From: CAZDDW01 sp964480695
Lineage (GTDB): Bacteria; Patescibacteriota; Patescibacteriia; UBA9934; CAZDDW01
Length of the DNA: 16,458 nucleotides
Direction: 5' to 3'
Assembly: GCA_964480695.1 (NCBI GenBank)
Contig: CAYZPO010000022.1
Coordinates: 1 to 16,458, forward strand
The translations under genes were made by a program, and so were the position numbers. The notes below the pieces were generated by a model, which was not told the DNA's origin, did not search any database, and worked only from the letters and a program-made list of their open reading frames with translations. Below are positions 1 through 4,743 of the stretch, piece by piece; position 1 is the stretch's first letter; each line of letters begins with the position of its first letter.

Positions 1-440
1 ACATTGCCTACGCTCGACCTGGCGCGACCATAGGCGAAATCCGACGAGGAGCCATGATCGCCAACGTGGACGAGTTCGTGGACAAGCTGGGGGATGGCTA
101 CAACACCAAAGTTGGTGAGCGCGGTCTTAAACTGTCTGGTGGACAGCGGCAGCGTGTGGGTATCGCCCGCGCGATTCTCACCGACCCAGCCGTGCTCATC
201 CTGGATGAAGCCACCTCACACCTAGATCCAATATCTGAGAACTTAATCCACGATTCAATCGCTAAGCTCAAAGGCAGCCTGACCATGATCATCATTGCCC
301 ATCGTCTAAGCACGATCCAAAATGCTGACCGCATTATTGTGCTCGAGGACGGCAAGATCGTGGAAGAAGGAACGCACCAAGAGCTCCTGGCCAAGGGTGG
401 TCTGTACACCGACCTAGCCACCCCTCAGAACGGACATTAA
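1..440 (+). CDS. ABC exporter ATP-binding domain, C-terminal part (5' end outside window)
   Basis: This is the C-terminal part of the nucleotide-binding domain of an ABC exporter of the MsbA/MdlB type, which uses ATP to move a substrate across the membrane. The frame is open from base 3, so the gene starts left of the window; the internal ATG at 54 is not the start. The visible 145 residues hold the ABC signature LSGGQRQR, the Walker B segment VLILDEATSHLD and the H-loop IIAHRLST, followed by the usual exporter ending (GKIVEEGTHQELL). The transmembrane domain and Walker A lie outside the window, so the substrate cannot be told. The gene ends in TAA, which forms part of the following terminator stem. 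The fold and family are certain; the specific transporter is not. Confidence 0.93.
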   Translation, partial: IAYARPGATIGEIRRGAMIANVDEFVDKLGDGYNTKVGERGLKLSGGQRQRVGIARAILTDPAVLILDEATSHLDPISENLIHDSIAKLKGSLTMIIIAHRLSTIQNADRIIVLEDGKIVEEGTHQELLAKGGLYTDLATPQNGH

Positions 441-465
441 ACGGCGCGCGCCCAGCGCGCCGTTT
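439..465 (+). terminator. Intrinsic terminator of the ABC transporter gene
   Basis: A perfect 11-bp inverted repeat (439-449 with 455-465) closes a 5-nt loop and overlaps the stop codon. It is followed by only a short T-rich stretch (TTTGTCTT when the end of the stem is included). The next promoter's -35 box begins four bases after the stem, so this hairpin also separates the housekeeping gene from the accessory island. Confidence 0.75.
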
Positions 466-468
466 GTC

Positions 469-497
469 TTGACAAAATCTCTAAAATAAGGTCCAAT
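469..497 (+). promoter_or_regulatory. Promoter of paralogue 1
   Basis: A perfect -35 box TTGACA (469-474), a 17-bp spacer and a -10-like TCCAAT (492-497). The right part of the spacer (TAAAATAAGG) is shared with the promoters of paralogues 2 and 3. This places the predicted start of transcription near base 504, at the foot of the leader hairpin. Confidence 0.75.
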
Positions 498-503
498 ACC
501 TTA

Positions 504-544
504 GTTCATCAAGACTCGAATTAATCGAGTATGAGCACCGGAGG
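504..544 (+). promoter_or_regulatory. 5'-terminal leader hairpin plus Shine-Dalgarno site of paralogue 1
   Basis: The outer stem GTTCAT (504-509) pairs with ATGAGC (531-536), with one G-U pair. A 5' bulge CAAG (510-513) follows, then the inner stem ACTCGA (514-519) with TCGAGT (525-530) and an ATTAA loop. The 3' strands are contiguous and end three bases before GGAGG (540-544), which lies 8 nt from the ATG at 553. The same architecture with different bases occurs before paralogues 2 and 3, which supports a real RNA structure. Confidence 0.7.
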
Positions 545-552
545 ACCTTCAA

Positions 553-1593
553 ATGGGTAAATCACGACATCCGTACGACACACGCATAGCCCACACCGTC
601 GAGGACGGACTCGACCAGCTGGGCCAGCTATTCACCCACCGCTGGGACACTGTTGTGGTTCCGCCCTGCAACGAAGGCGACACCATCGAGCTTGCCTGCT
701 GGTGTGCAGATTTGAGCCGCGTGATCCGCGTTTGCCCGGACAAGGTCACCGGCGTGCAGATCGTCCTCAACGACCTGGGCAACATGGATCCGGAAACCTG
801 GGTCTCAAAGGCAAGCAAGCCTGGCTCAAAATGGGTGTTGGGGGCTGATGCCCTCAAAGATTGGATCAGAGAACTTGAAGACGACGATCAGCTCGTCGTG
901 GATGATAAGGGTCGAATCATTATCACCTTACCTCTGCCATACGACAATGACTCTGGTAGTGAGCTTCTTCGACCTCCGGTTCGTTCACGTCATGATCGCT
1001 CTGTGTGCACGGCTGAACTTGTACTCTGGAGCGCTTACAAATACCACCCTAGCTTCCGACTCTATGCCGAGATTGCTCTCAAGGCTCCTGCCATTCACAG
1101 CTTCCGCTTCGTCAAGGGCGTGCCATACACCCCGGCTTTCCACAGATCCCGCTCCGTCGACGATCCGCCAGACCAAATGCGCACGGAACTTGATGATTGG
1201 CCTTCATGGTTCGAGTGGTACCTGACGTCACACCAATTCGACCACATCTATTCGAAGAATAGTTCAGGACCAGACAACAGTGATGGCACTAGCACTTTTT
1301 GGGTGCCTGTAGATGGACCGTTGTTAGAAATGACTGTGCTAGATCTTGGGTTCATACCAACACTCAAGACAGCCTTCATTGTCCGCACTGAAGAGCCAAG
1401 CCCGCTTGACAGCACACCGGCTGATGAGCCCCGACTCTTCAAGATATCTAGGCCTGCGACTTGGCCACAAAAGAGGGACTGGATGCCCCTCATCAGGGCT
1501 TACGGAGATGCTCGCCAGGGCCTCTCAGGACCTTCTGCCTTTGAGGTGTTCAGCGGTGAAAGTGCAATCATCAAAGAGCTCATGAAACACTAG
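553..1593 (+). CDS. Unrecognised protein, paralogue 1 of a three-member tandem family
   Basis: I do not recognise this 346-residue protein. It has no obvious signal peptide or membrane segment and looks soluble. It shares ordered motifs with the products at 2328-3335 and 3561-4607: an N-terminal LxQLFxxxW-like segment (residues 23-31), LSRVIRVCP (54-62) followed by GVQIVLNDL (67-75) and DP..W (79-83), the best conserved core DQLVVDDKGRIIITLPLPYD (112-131), FRFVKGVPYTP (184-194), WPSWFEWYL (216-224) and a C-terminal xIIKEL (339-343). No known catalytic motif is evident. The start is set by GGAGG 8 nt upstream. The gene has its own promoter, leader hairpin and terminator and is monocistronic. 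Its GC-rich codon use differs from the housekeeping genes. It is a real gene by paralogue conservation; its function is unknown. Confidence 0.85.
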   Translation: MGKSRHPYDTRIAHTVEDGLDQLGQLFTHRWDTVVVPPCNEGDTIELACWCADLSRVIRVCPDKVTGVQIVLNDLGNMDPETWVSKASKPGSKWVLGADALKDWIRELEDDDQLVVDDKGRIIITLPLPYDNDSGSELLRPPVRSRHDRSVCTAELVLWSAYKYHPSFRLYAEIALKAPAIHSFRFVKGVPYTPAFHRSRSVDDPPDQMRTELDDWPSWFEWYLTSHQFDHIYSKNSSGPDNSDGTSTFWVPVDGPLLEMTVLDLGFIPTLKTAFIVRTEEPSPLDSTPADEPRLFKISRPATWPQKRDWMPLIRAYGDARQGLSGPSAFEVFSGESAIIKELMKH

Positions 1594-1600
1594 CCTCTAG

Positions 1601-1652
1601 CCTGCCTCGGACCAGGCCTGGCGCAAACTCCCTCTTGTCGCGTTCGACGCGA
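1601..1652 (+). repeat. 3' hairpin region of paralogue 1 (diverged copy of the 3' module)
   Basis: Between the stop codon and the terminator lie a short self-complementary stretch around the 10-bp palindrome CCAGGCCTGG (1613-1622) and a 5-bp hairpin TCGCG (1638-1642) with CGCGA (1648-1652). Paralogues 2 and 3 have hairpins at the matching places made of different bases, which suggests that structure rather than sequence is retained. Confidence 0.5.
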
Positions 1653-1658
1653 TCACAT

Positions 1659-1718
1659 CCCCCAAACCAAAAAGCCCCTGCTCGGGCCAGACGGTTTGAG
1701 GGGTGCTTTGTTTTTATT
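1659..1718 (+). terminator. Terminator of paralogue 1, conserved module
   Basis: CCCC and AAACC (1659-1668) pair with GGTTT and GGGG (1693-1703) across a small internal loop, followed by GCTTTGTTTTTATTT. Inside the loop, AAAAAGCCC with GGGC gives a terminator-like hairpin for the opposite strand, so the element may stop transcription both ways. It differs at about three positions from the copies after paralogues 2 and 3. Confidence 0.75.
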
Positions 1719-1723
1719 TATAC

Positions 1724-1733
1724 NNNNNNNNNN
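1724..1733. other. Assembly gap (10 N)
   Basis: Ten unknown bases, probably a scaffold join of nominal length. The gap lies directly after a terminator that occurs three times in the island and removes the 3' end of the toxin gene. The true distance and content here are unknown; further cassettes could be missing. Confidence 0.95.
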
Positions 1734-1958
1734 CCCGCTGCGGCCCTCAAGGGCGAGAATCTTGATTACCCCATCATTGGCTCGATGAAAAATAATTCGC
1801 AAGTCGCCCTTGCGAACACGATATATGTCGTCTCGATCTTTTAATTTTTTGATATCAAGCCCTGATAGTTGTCCAGATTTTACTTTTAACAAAAGAGCCT
1901 TGATGGTCTTTTGTTCTTTGGTCGACAGCTTACGAAGTGCTTTAGCAATCTTGTCCAT
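1734..1958 (-). CDS. RelE/ParE-type toxin, C-terminus lost in assembly gap
   Basis: The first 75 residues of a RelE/ParE-superfamily toxin, whose better-known members cut mRNA on the ribosome. The family pattern is visible: an N-terminal helical pair (residues 1-30), then LKDRDDIYRVRKGDLRIIF (about 39-57) with the conserved basic residues of the beta sheet, then IKILALEGRS, which is where the family normally has its last strand and final catalytic or structural residues. The gap cuts the gene there, so completeness cannot be judged. It starts 3 nt after the stop of the antitoxin gene, the usual antitoxin-first order. The frame can be read past the gap only if the N run has its true length, which is doubtful. 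Confidence 0.8.
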
Positions 1959-1961
1959 AAT

Positions 1962-2174
1962 CTAAAGTCGCTGCAAAAGCTCGTCTATATCAACACCGCC
2001 TTTTTTGATCTTGGTAAAATCAATCACTTCTTCCCAGGCCTCATCTTCGACAGGAGATATCTTGAACAGGGGAGTAGAGCGGCGCATGACCACAAAAGAG
2101 TCACCTGCTTTAACGCGTTTAGTATAAGTATCCACGTTCTCGCGCAACTCTTTTAAACCAATCATCTTATCCAT
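1962..2174 (-). CDS. Phd/YefM-type antitoxin
   Basis: A 70-residue antitoxin that should bind and neutralise the neighbouring RelE-type toxin and repress their shared promoter. The N-terminal IGLKELRENVDTYTKRVKAG and SFVVMRRSTPLFKI segments match the DNA-binding Phd/YefM fold; the C-terminal third (EVIDFTKIKKGGVDIDELLQRL) is the usual toxin-wrapping tail. Two starts are possible, ATG at 2174 or ATG at 2165 (residue 4). The second fits the family's usual beginning better, and neither has a clear Shine-Dalgarno site. The pair reads left, divergent from the promoter of paralogue 2, so the two units share a 68-bp control region. Confidence 0.82.
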   Translation of the reverse strand: MDKMIGLKELRENVDTYTKRVKAGDSFVVMRRSTPLFKISPVEDEAWEEVIDFTKIKKGGVDIDELLQRL

Positions 2175-2183
2175 AAAATCAAA

Positions 2184-2213
2184 AGTTAATTTTAGATTAA
2201 CTAAAGTTTAACT
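2184..2213 (-). promoter_or_regulatory. Operator-like inverted repeats upstream of the antitoxin gene
   Basis: AGTTAA (2184-2189) and TTAACT (2197-2202) form a 6-bp inverted repeat, followed by the near-palindrome AGTTTAACT (2205-2213). Repeated TTAACT half-sites right upstream of a Phd/YefM antitoxin gene are what an autoregulatory operator looks like. No strong promoter hexamers could be fixed in this AT-rich stretch. Confidence 0.5.
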
Positions 2214-2242
2214 TAAGATATCTTTTCTGTCAATAACATGCC

Positions 2243-2271
2243 TTGACAACCCTTCTAAAATAAGGTGTAAT
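2243..2271 (+). promoter_or_regulatory. Promoter of paralogue 2
   Basis: TTGACA (2243-2248), 17-bp spacer, TGTAAT (2266-2271). The spacer ends in TAAAATAAGG as in paralogue 1. The predicted transcription start is near 2278, at the first bases of the leader hairpin. Confidence 0.8.
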
Positions 2272-2276
2272 TCCTT

Positions 2277-2317
2277 GGCTCGCCAAGACCTTGGATAAAC
2301 CAGGTGCGAGCCGGAGG
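2277..2317 (+). promoter_or_regulatory. 5'-terminal leader hairpin plus Shine-Dalgarno site of paralogue 2
   Basis: The outer stem GGCTCGC (2277-2283) pairs perfectly with GCGAGCC (2306-2312). The 5' bulge is CAAG (2284-2287), identical to that of paralogue 1. The inner stem ACCTTGG (2288-2294) pairs with CCAGGT (2300-2305) with one bulged T, around an ATAAA loop. GGAGG (2313-2317) follows the stem directly, 10 nt before the ATG. Confidence 0.75.
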
Positions 2318-2327
2318 ACTTTGACAA

Positions 2328-3335
2328 ATGGGTAAAAGACAACTTAGTGGCATCGACCGAGCGATCCAGCGCGCAGCCAAGAAGGGTTGCAACGGTCTTA
2401 CCCAGCTCTTCATGAGAGGGTGGACCGAGGCCCTTGGTCGCGACAACGTGGCCCTTACCAACTGGACCGAAGACCTGCGCCGCGTCATCTGTATCTGCCC
2501 GGACCAGGCCAACGGTATCCAGGTGGTCCTGCACGATCTGGACGAACTGGATCCGGACCTCTGGTCTCCAGAGGAAGAGACCCGGGAAATGAACAGCACC
2601 CCCTTGCGACTCTCGGGGATGAGGAAGTGGCTCGCACTGCTCGAAAACAAGGACCAGCTGGTCATGGATCAGGGCAGGCTGGTCATCACTGTGCCGTTGC
2701 CCCACGATCAGACGCCGGCCGGTCAGCGTCTCCTCTATCTTCATGACGGGCACCATCCTTTGCTTGTCCTTTGGAAGAGGGATTTGCCCTTGCTGTTGGA
2801 CGTGAGAGTCATCCAGGGCTTCCGCTTCGTCTTCAACGAGCCTTACACGCCCGCCCCTATCCGCAAGTTCTTCGGTATCTCCGGGTGGCCTACAGTCCTG
2901 GATTGGCACCTGGACTTCCGTCGGTTCCAGCCGCTGTACGAAAACCTGCAGCGCTGCCCCCAAGACCATCGCCGCTGGGCCATGCATGGAGACCACTGTC
3001 GCATCTGGGTCCCGCCGATCGGGAGCGGCACTCATGGTGACAAGGAGTGTCCGCTCTGGAGCATCCACATCCCCAGCACTGAACATCCTCGACTCAAGGT
3101 CGGATACTACGTGCAGCGCGACACGCCTGATTCAGCCCCGCGCCTGATCCGTTTCGGACCACTGCAGACCGTGCTAAAAGAAGACCTGGCTCCAGCCGTC
3201 ATCATGAAGAGGGTGCTGATCGATCATCGCATCTGCTCTGACAGACTACCCCCGGGCTTCAGAGGCTTCACTGACTACGACAACATCGTGGCCGAGCTGA
3301 TGCAGTACCCGCCGCCGGACCCGCCTCGTTCCTAG
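2328..3335 (+). CDS. Unrecognised protein, paralogue 2 of a three-member tandem family
   Basis: A 335-residue protein of the same unknown family. Matching motifs are GLTQLFMRGW (23-32), LRRVICICP (50-58) with GIQVVLHDLDELDPDLW (63-79), the core DQLVMDQGRLVITVPLPHDQ (109-128), LLVLW (145-149), GFRFVFNEPYTP (164-175) and WPTVLDWHLDF (187-197); near the C-terminus YDNIVAELM corresponds to the IIKEL of paralogue 1. Several conserved Trp, Pro and Asp residues line up, but I see no metal-binding or nucleotide-binding signature. No signal peptide or membrane segment. The start ATG has a strong GGAGG 10 nt upstream. The gene is clearly GC-rich (38 of 60 bases in 2461-2520 are G or C). Function unknown. 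Confidence 0.86.
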   Translation: MGKRQLSGIDRAIQRAAKKGCNGLTQLFMRGWTEALGRDNVALTNWTEDLRRVICICPDQANGIQVVLHDLDELDPDLWSPEEETREMNSTPLRLSGMRKWLALLENKDQLVMDQGRLVITVPLPHDQTPAGQRLLYLHDGHHPLLVLWKRDLPLLLDVRVIQGFRFVFNEPYTPAPIRKFFGISGWPTVLDWHLDFRRFQPLYENLQRCPQDHRRWAMHGDHCRIWVPPIGSGTHGDKECPLWSIHIPSTEHPRLKVGYYVQRDTPDSAPRLIRFGPLQTVLKEDLAPAVIMKRVLIDHRICSDRLPPGFRGFTDYDNIVAELMQYPPPDPPRS

Positions 3336-3340
3336 CCCTA

Positions 3341-3440
3341 CCTCGCGCCGAGTCTGGTGCACCCCCCCTTGCCGCATTGCGGCCTCACACCCCCAAACCA
3401 AAAAGCCCCCACTCGGGCCGGACGGTTTGAGGGGTGCTTT
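3341..3440 (+). repeat. Conserved 3' module, copy 2 (two hairpins plus terminator)
   Basis: A 100-nt block almost identical to 4627-4725: I count one substitution (G3347 against A4633) and one C more in the C-run near 3362-3368. It holds hairpin GCGCC (3345-3349) with GGTGC (3356-3360), hairpin GCCGC (3371-3375) with GCGGC (3379-3383), and the terminator below. The G/A change keeps the first stem paired (G-U in place of A-U). Confidence 0.85.
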
Positions 3441-3445
3441 GTTTT
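3390..3445 (+). terminator. Terminator of paralogue 2, conserved module
   Basis: CCCC and AAACC (3391-3399) pair with GGTTT and GGGG (3424-3434) through a small internal loop, followed by GCTTTGTTTT. On the opposite strand GCCC and GGGC pair before five T, so it may also act leftward. Confidence 0.75.
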
Positions 3446-3450
3446 GCCTT

Positions 3451-3476
3451 GACACGTCGTTCGCGAACGACGTGTC
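3451..3476. repeat. Perfect 26-bp palindrome in front of the paralogue 3 promoter
   Basis: Two 13-bp arms (GACACGTCGTTCG and its exact reverse complement) meet without a spacer. The palindrome starts inside a TTGACA (3449-3454) and ends exactly at the -35 TTGACA (3477-3482) of paralogue 3. It could be an operator for a dimeric regulator, a cruciform, or a second terminator stem for paralogue 2. Confidence 0.85.
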
Positions 3477-3505
3477 TTGACAAAATCGTTAAAATACGGT
3501 GCAAT
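3477..3505 (+). promoter_or_regulatory. Promoter of paralogue 3
   Basis: TTGACA (3477-3482), 17-bp spacer, TGCAAT (3500-3505). The spacer holds TAAAATACGG, one base different from the other two promoters. The predicted transcription start is near 3512, at the foot of the leader hairpin. Confidence 0.75.
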
Positions 3506-3511
3506 GCTTTT

Positions 3512-3549
3512 GCTTGTGACCTTCCCCAATCAAGGGGTACAAGCAGGAG
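3512..3549 (+). promoter_or_regulatory. 5'-terminal leader hairpin plus Shine-Dalgarno site of paralogue 3
   Basis: The outer stem GCTTGT (3512-3517) pairs perfectly with ACAAGC (3539-3544). The inner stem is either ACCTT (3519-3523) with GGGGT (3534-3538), using two G-U pairs, or CCCC (3524-3527) with GGGG (3534-3537). AGGAG (3545-3549) follows the stem at once, 11 nt before the ATG at 3561. Confidence 0.68.
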
Positions 3550-3560
3550 AACCTTCGCAA

Positions 3561-4607
3561 ATGACACATCCAAAAAACGACATCGACGTAGCCATCACCA
3601 GTCGGGAAGACCGGCTTGATGATCTGGGCCGCGTCTATACCAAGGACTGGGAAGAAGCCTTGGCTGGTCTGGCTGGTCTGGCTGGCGAATCACCGATTCG
3701 TGGCTGGCTGGAAAAGGTTCAGCGCCTCATCCAGGTGTCACCGGTCAAAATCCAGTCCTTCCAGGTCATCCTCAAGCCACAGGAAGATCTCAGGCCGGAG
3801 TGGATCGCCTGGACGCCACGGCGGGGAGACGGACGCCCGTCAACGAACAACCCTCTCCGGGAATGGGCCCGGAAACTGGCTGCCACGGACCTGCTGGTCA
3901 AGGACGAAGAGGGTCGGATGATGATCACCCTGCCCCTACCGCACGAACAGACCTATTCCAGCAAACGGCTCCTGCGCATCAACACGAGCTCCGGAGTCAG
4001 CCTGATGCTCTGGCGACCCAACGTGCTCGGTCCTGACATTCCTGGGTTGACCATCGACGGAAGGGCGATTGCGGCCTTTGGTGTGACCAAGGATGTGCCT
4101 TTCACTCCGATCCCCAAGGATCGGAAGTGCACTGACCTGGCTTCCTGGCCCACGCCCCTGGAGTGGTACCTGGACTTCCGCGGGCTGACCAAGCTCGGAA
4201 CAGGTTCCTTGGTCACTTCCCAGCGCCTGGGTGTCCGCGGGCATGATCGTCCAAGCTGGCTAATTTTTGCCCAGAGTTGTCTCTTGCCCGGACCGGTCGG
4301 GAGAAGCAGGAGAAATCCGCTCTGGAAAACCGAAAAAACTGACTGGAGACCCAACGAGCCCCGCACCCCGGTGCTCGAACACGGACACTTCGTCATGCAC
4401 CACCCAACCTCCCCGCCCAACTACCGCCTCTACAAGATCGTGGCCCCGCTCTGTTGGTTCGGGGTTGATGTGACAGATCCAGCTGACGTGGCCTGGTATC
4501 TATACCAGCGCCTGATGGACGTCCCGACCCGTCGTCTCGAACGGCACGTGAAGCGCTTCGACGATTCGGATGCAATCATCGCCGAATTGCACCGGGTCCC
4601 GGCGTAG
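3561..4607 (+). CDS. Unrecognised protein, paralogue 3 of a three-member tandem family
   Basis: A 348-residue member of the same unknown family. Matching motifs are DDLGRVYTKDW (20-30), VQRLIQVSP (53-61) with SFQVILKPQEDL (66-77), the core EEGRMMITLPLPHEQ (116-130), LMLW (148-151), AFGVTKDVPFTP (172-183), WPTPLEWYLDF (196-206) and IIAEL near the end. The frame is open further upstream to a TTG that is part of the -35 box; ATG 3561 is chosen because it has AGGAG 11 nt upstream and the conserved leader. A 9-bp tandem repeat near 3661-3686 encodes LAGLAGLAG (about 35-43), absent from the paralogues. Soluble, GC-rich, function unknown. It converges on the CNNM gene at 4744. Confidence 0.86.
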   Translation: MTHPKNDIDVAITSREDRLDDLGRVYTKDWEEALAGLAGLAGESPIRGWLEKVQRLIQVSPVKIQSFQVILKPQEDLRPEWIAWTPRRGDGRPSTNNPLREWARKLAATDLLVKDEEGRMMITLPLPHEQTYSSKRLLRINTSSGVSLMLWRPNVLGPDIPGLTIDGRAIAAFGVTKDVPFTPIPKDRKCTDLASWPTPLEWYLDFRGLTKLGTGSLVTSQRLGVRGHDRPSWLIFAQSCLLPGPVGRSRRNPLWKTEKTDWRPNEPRTPVLEHGHFVMHHPTSPPNYRLYKIVAPLCWFGVDVTDPADVAWYLYQRLMDVPTRRLERHVKRFDDSDAIIAELHRVPA

Positions 4608-4626
4608 CCCCACCAACACCAACCCA

Positions 4627-4725
4627 CCTCGCACCGAGTCTGGTGCACCCCCCTTGCCGCATTGCGGCCTCACACCCCCAAACCAAAAAGCCCCCACTCG
4701 GGCCGGACGGTTTGAGGGGTGCTTT
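4627..4725 (+). repeat. Conserved 3' module, copy 3 (two hairpins plus terminator)
   Basis: A 99-nt block about 98% identical to 3341-3440. Hairpins: GCACC (4631-4635) with GGTGC (4642-4646) and GCCGC (4656-4660) with GCGGC (4664-4668). The adjoining coding regions of paralogues 2 and 3 are far more diverged than this. Confidence 0.85.
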
Positions 4726-4730
4726 ATTTA
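4674..4730 (+). terminator. Terminator of paralogue 3, probably shared with the convergent CNNM gene
   Basis: CCCC and AAACC pair with GGTTT and GGGG (4709-4719), followed by GCTTTATTTA. The opposite strand has GCCC/GGGC before five T. It lies 14 bases from the stop of the minus-strand gene at 4744, so it could end both transcripts. Confidence 0.75.
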
Positions 4731-4743
4731 CAACAAGAGTTGT

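Noticed and set aside
531..560. Leader peptide starting at ATG 531, overlapping the start of paralogue 1
   Set aside because: Nine codons without a ribosome site; neither of the other leaders has a matching frame, and the ATG is explained by the hairpin's pairing strand.
3477..3560. N-terminal extension of paralogue 3 from TTG 3477, with a hydrophobic signal-like stretch
   Set aside because: The codon is part of the -35 box and the extension would be encoded by the promoter and leader; the conserved leader and AGGAG point to ATG 3561.
3661..3686. Short 9-bp repeats in paralogue 3 as a phase-variation tract
   Set aside because: The unit length is a multiple of three, so copy changes would not shift the frame; it only varies an LAG linker.
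1659..4730. The repeated 3' modules as integron attC sites between gene cassettes
   Set aside because: They sit at the 3' end of each gene and are partly palindromic, but I find no RYYYAAC/GTTRRRY core pair, no integrase gene is in the window, and each cassette has its own promoter, which integron cassettes usually lack.
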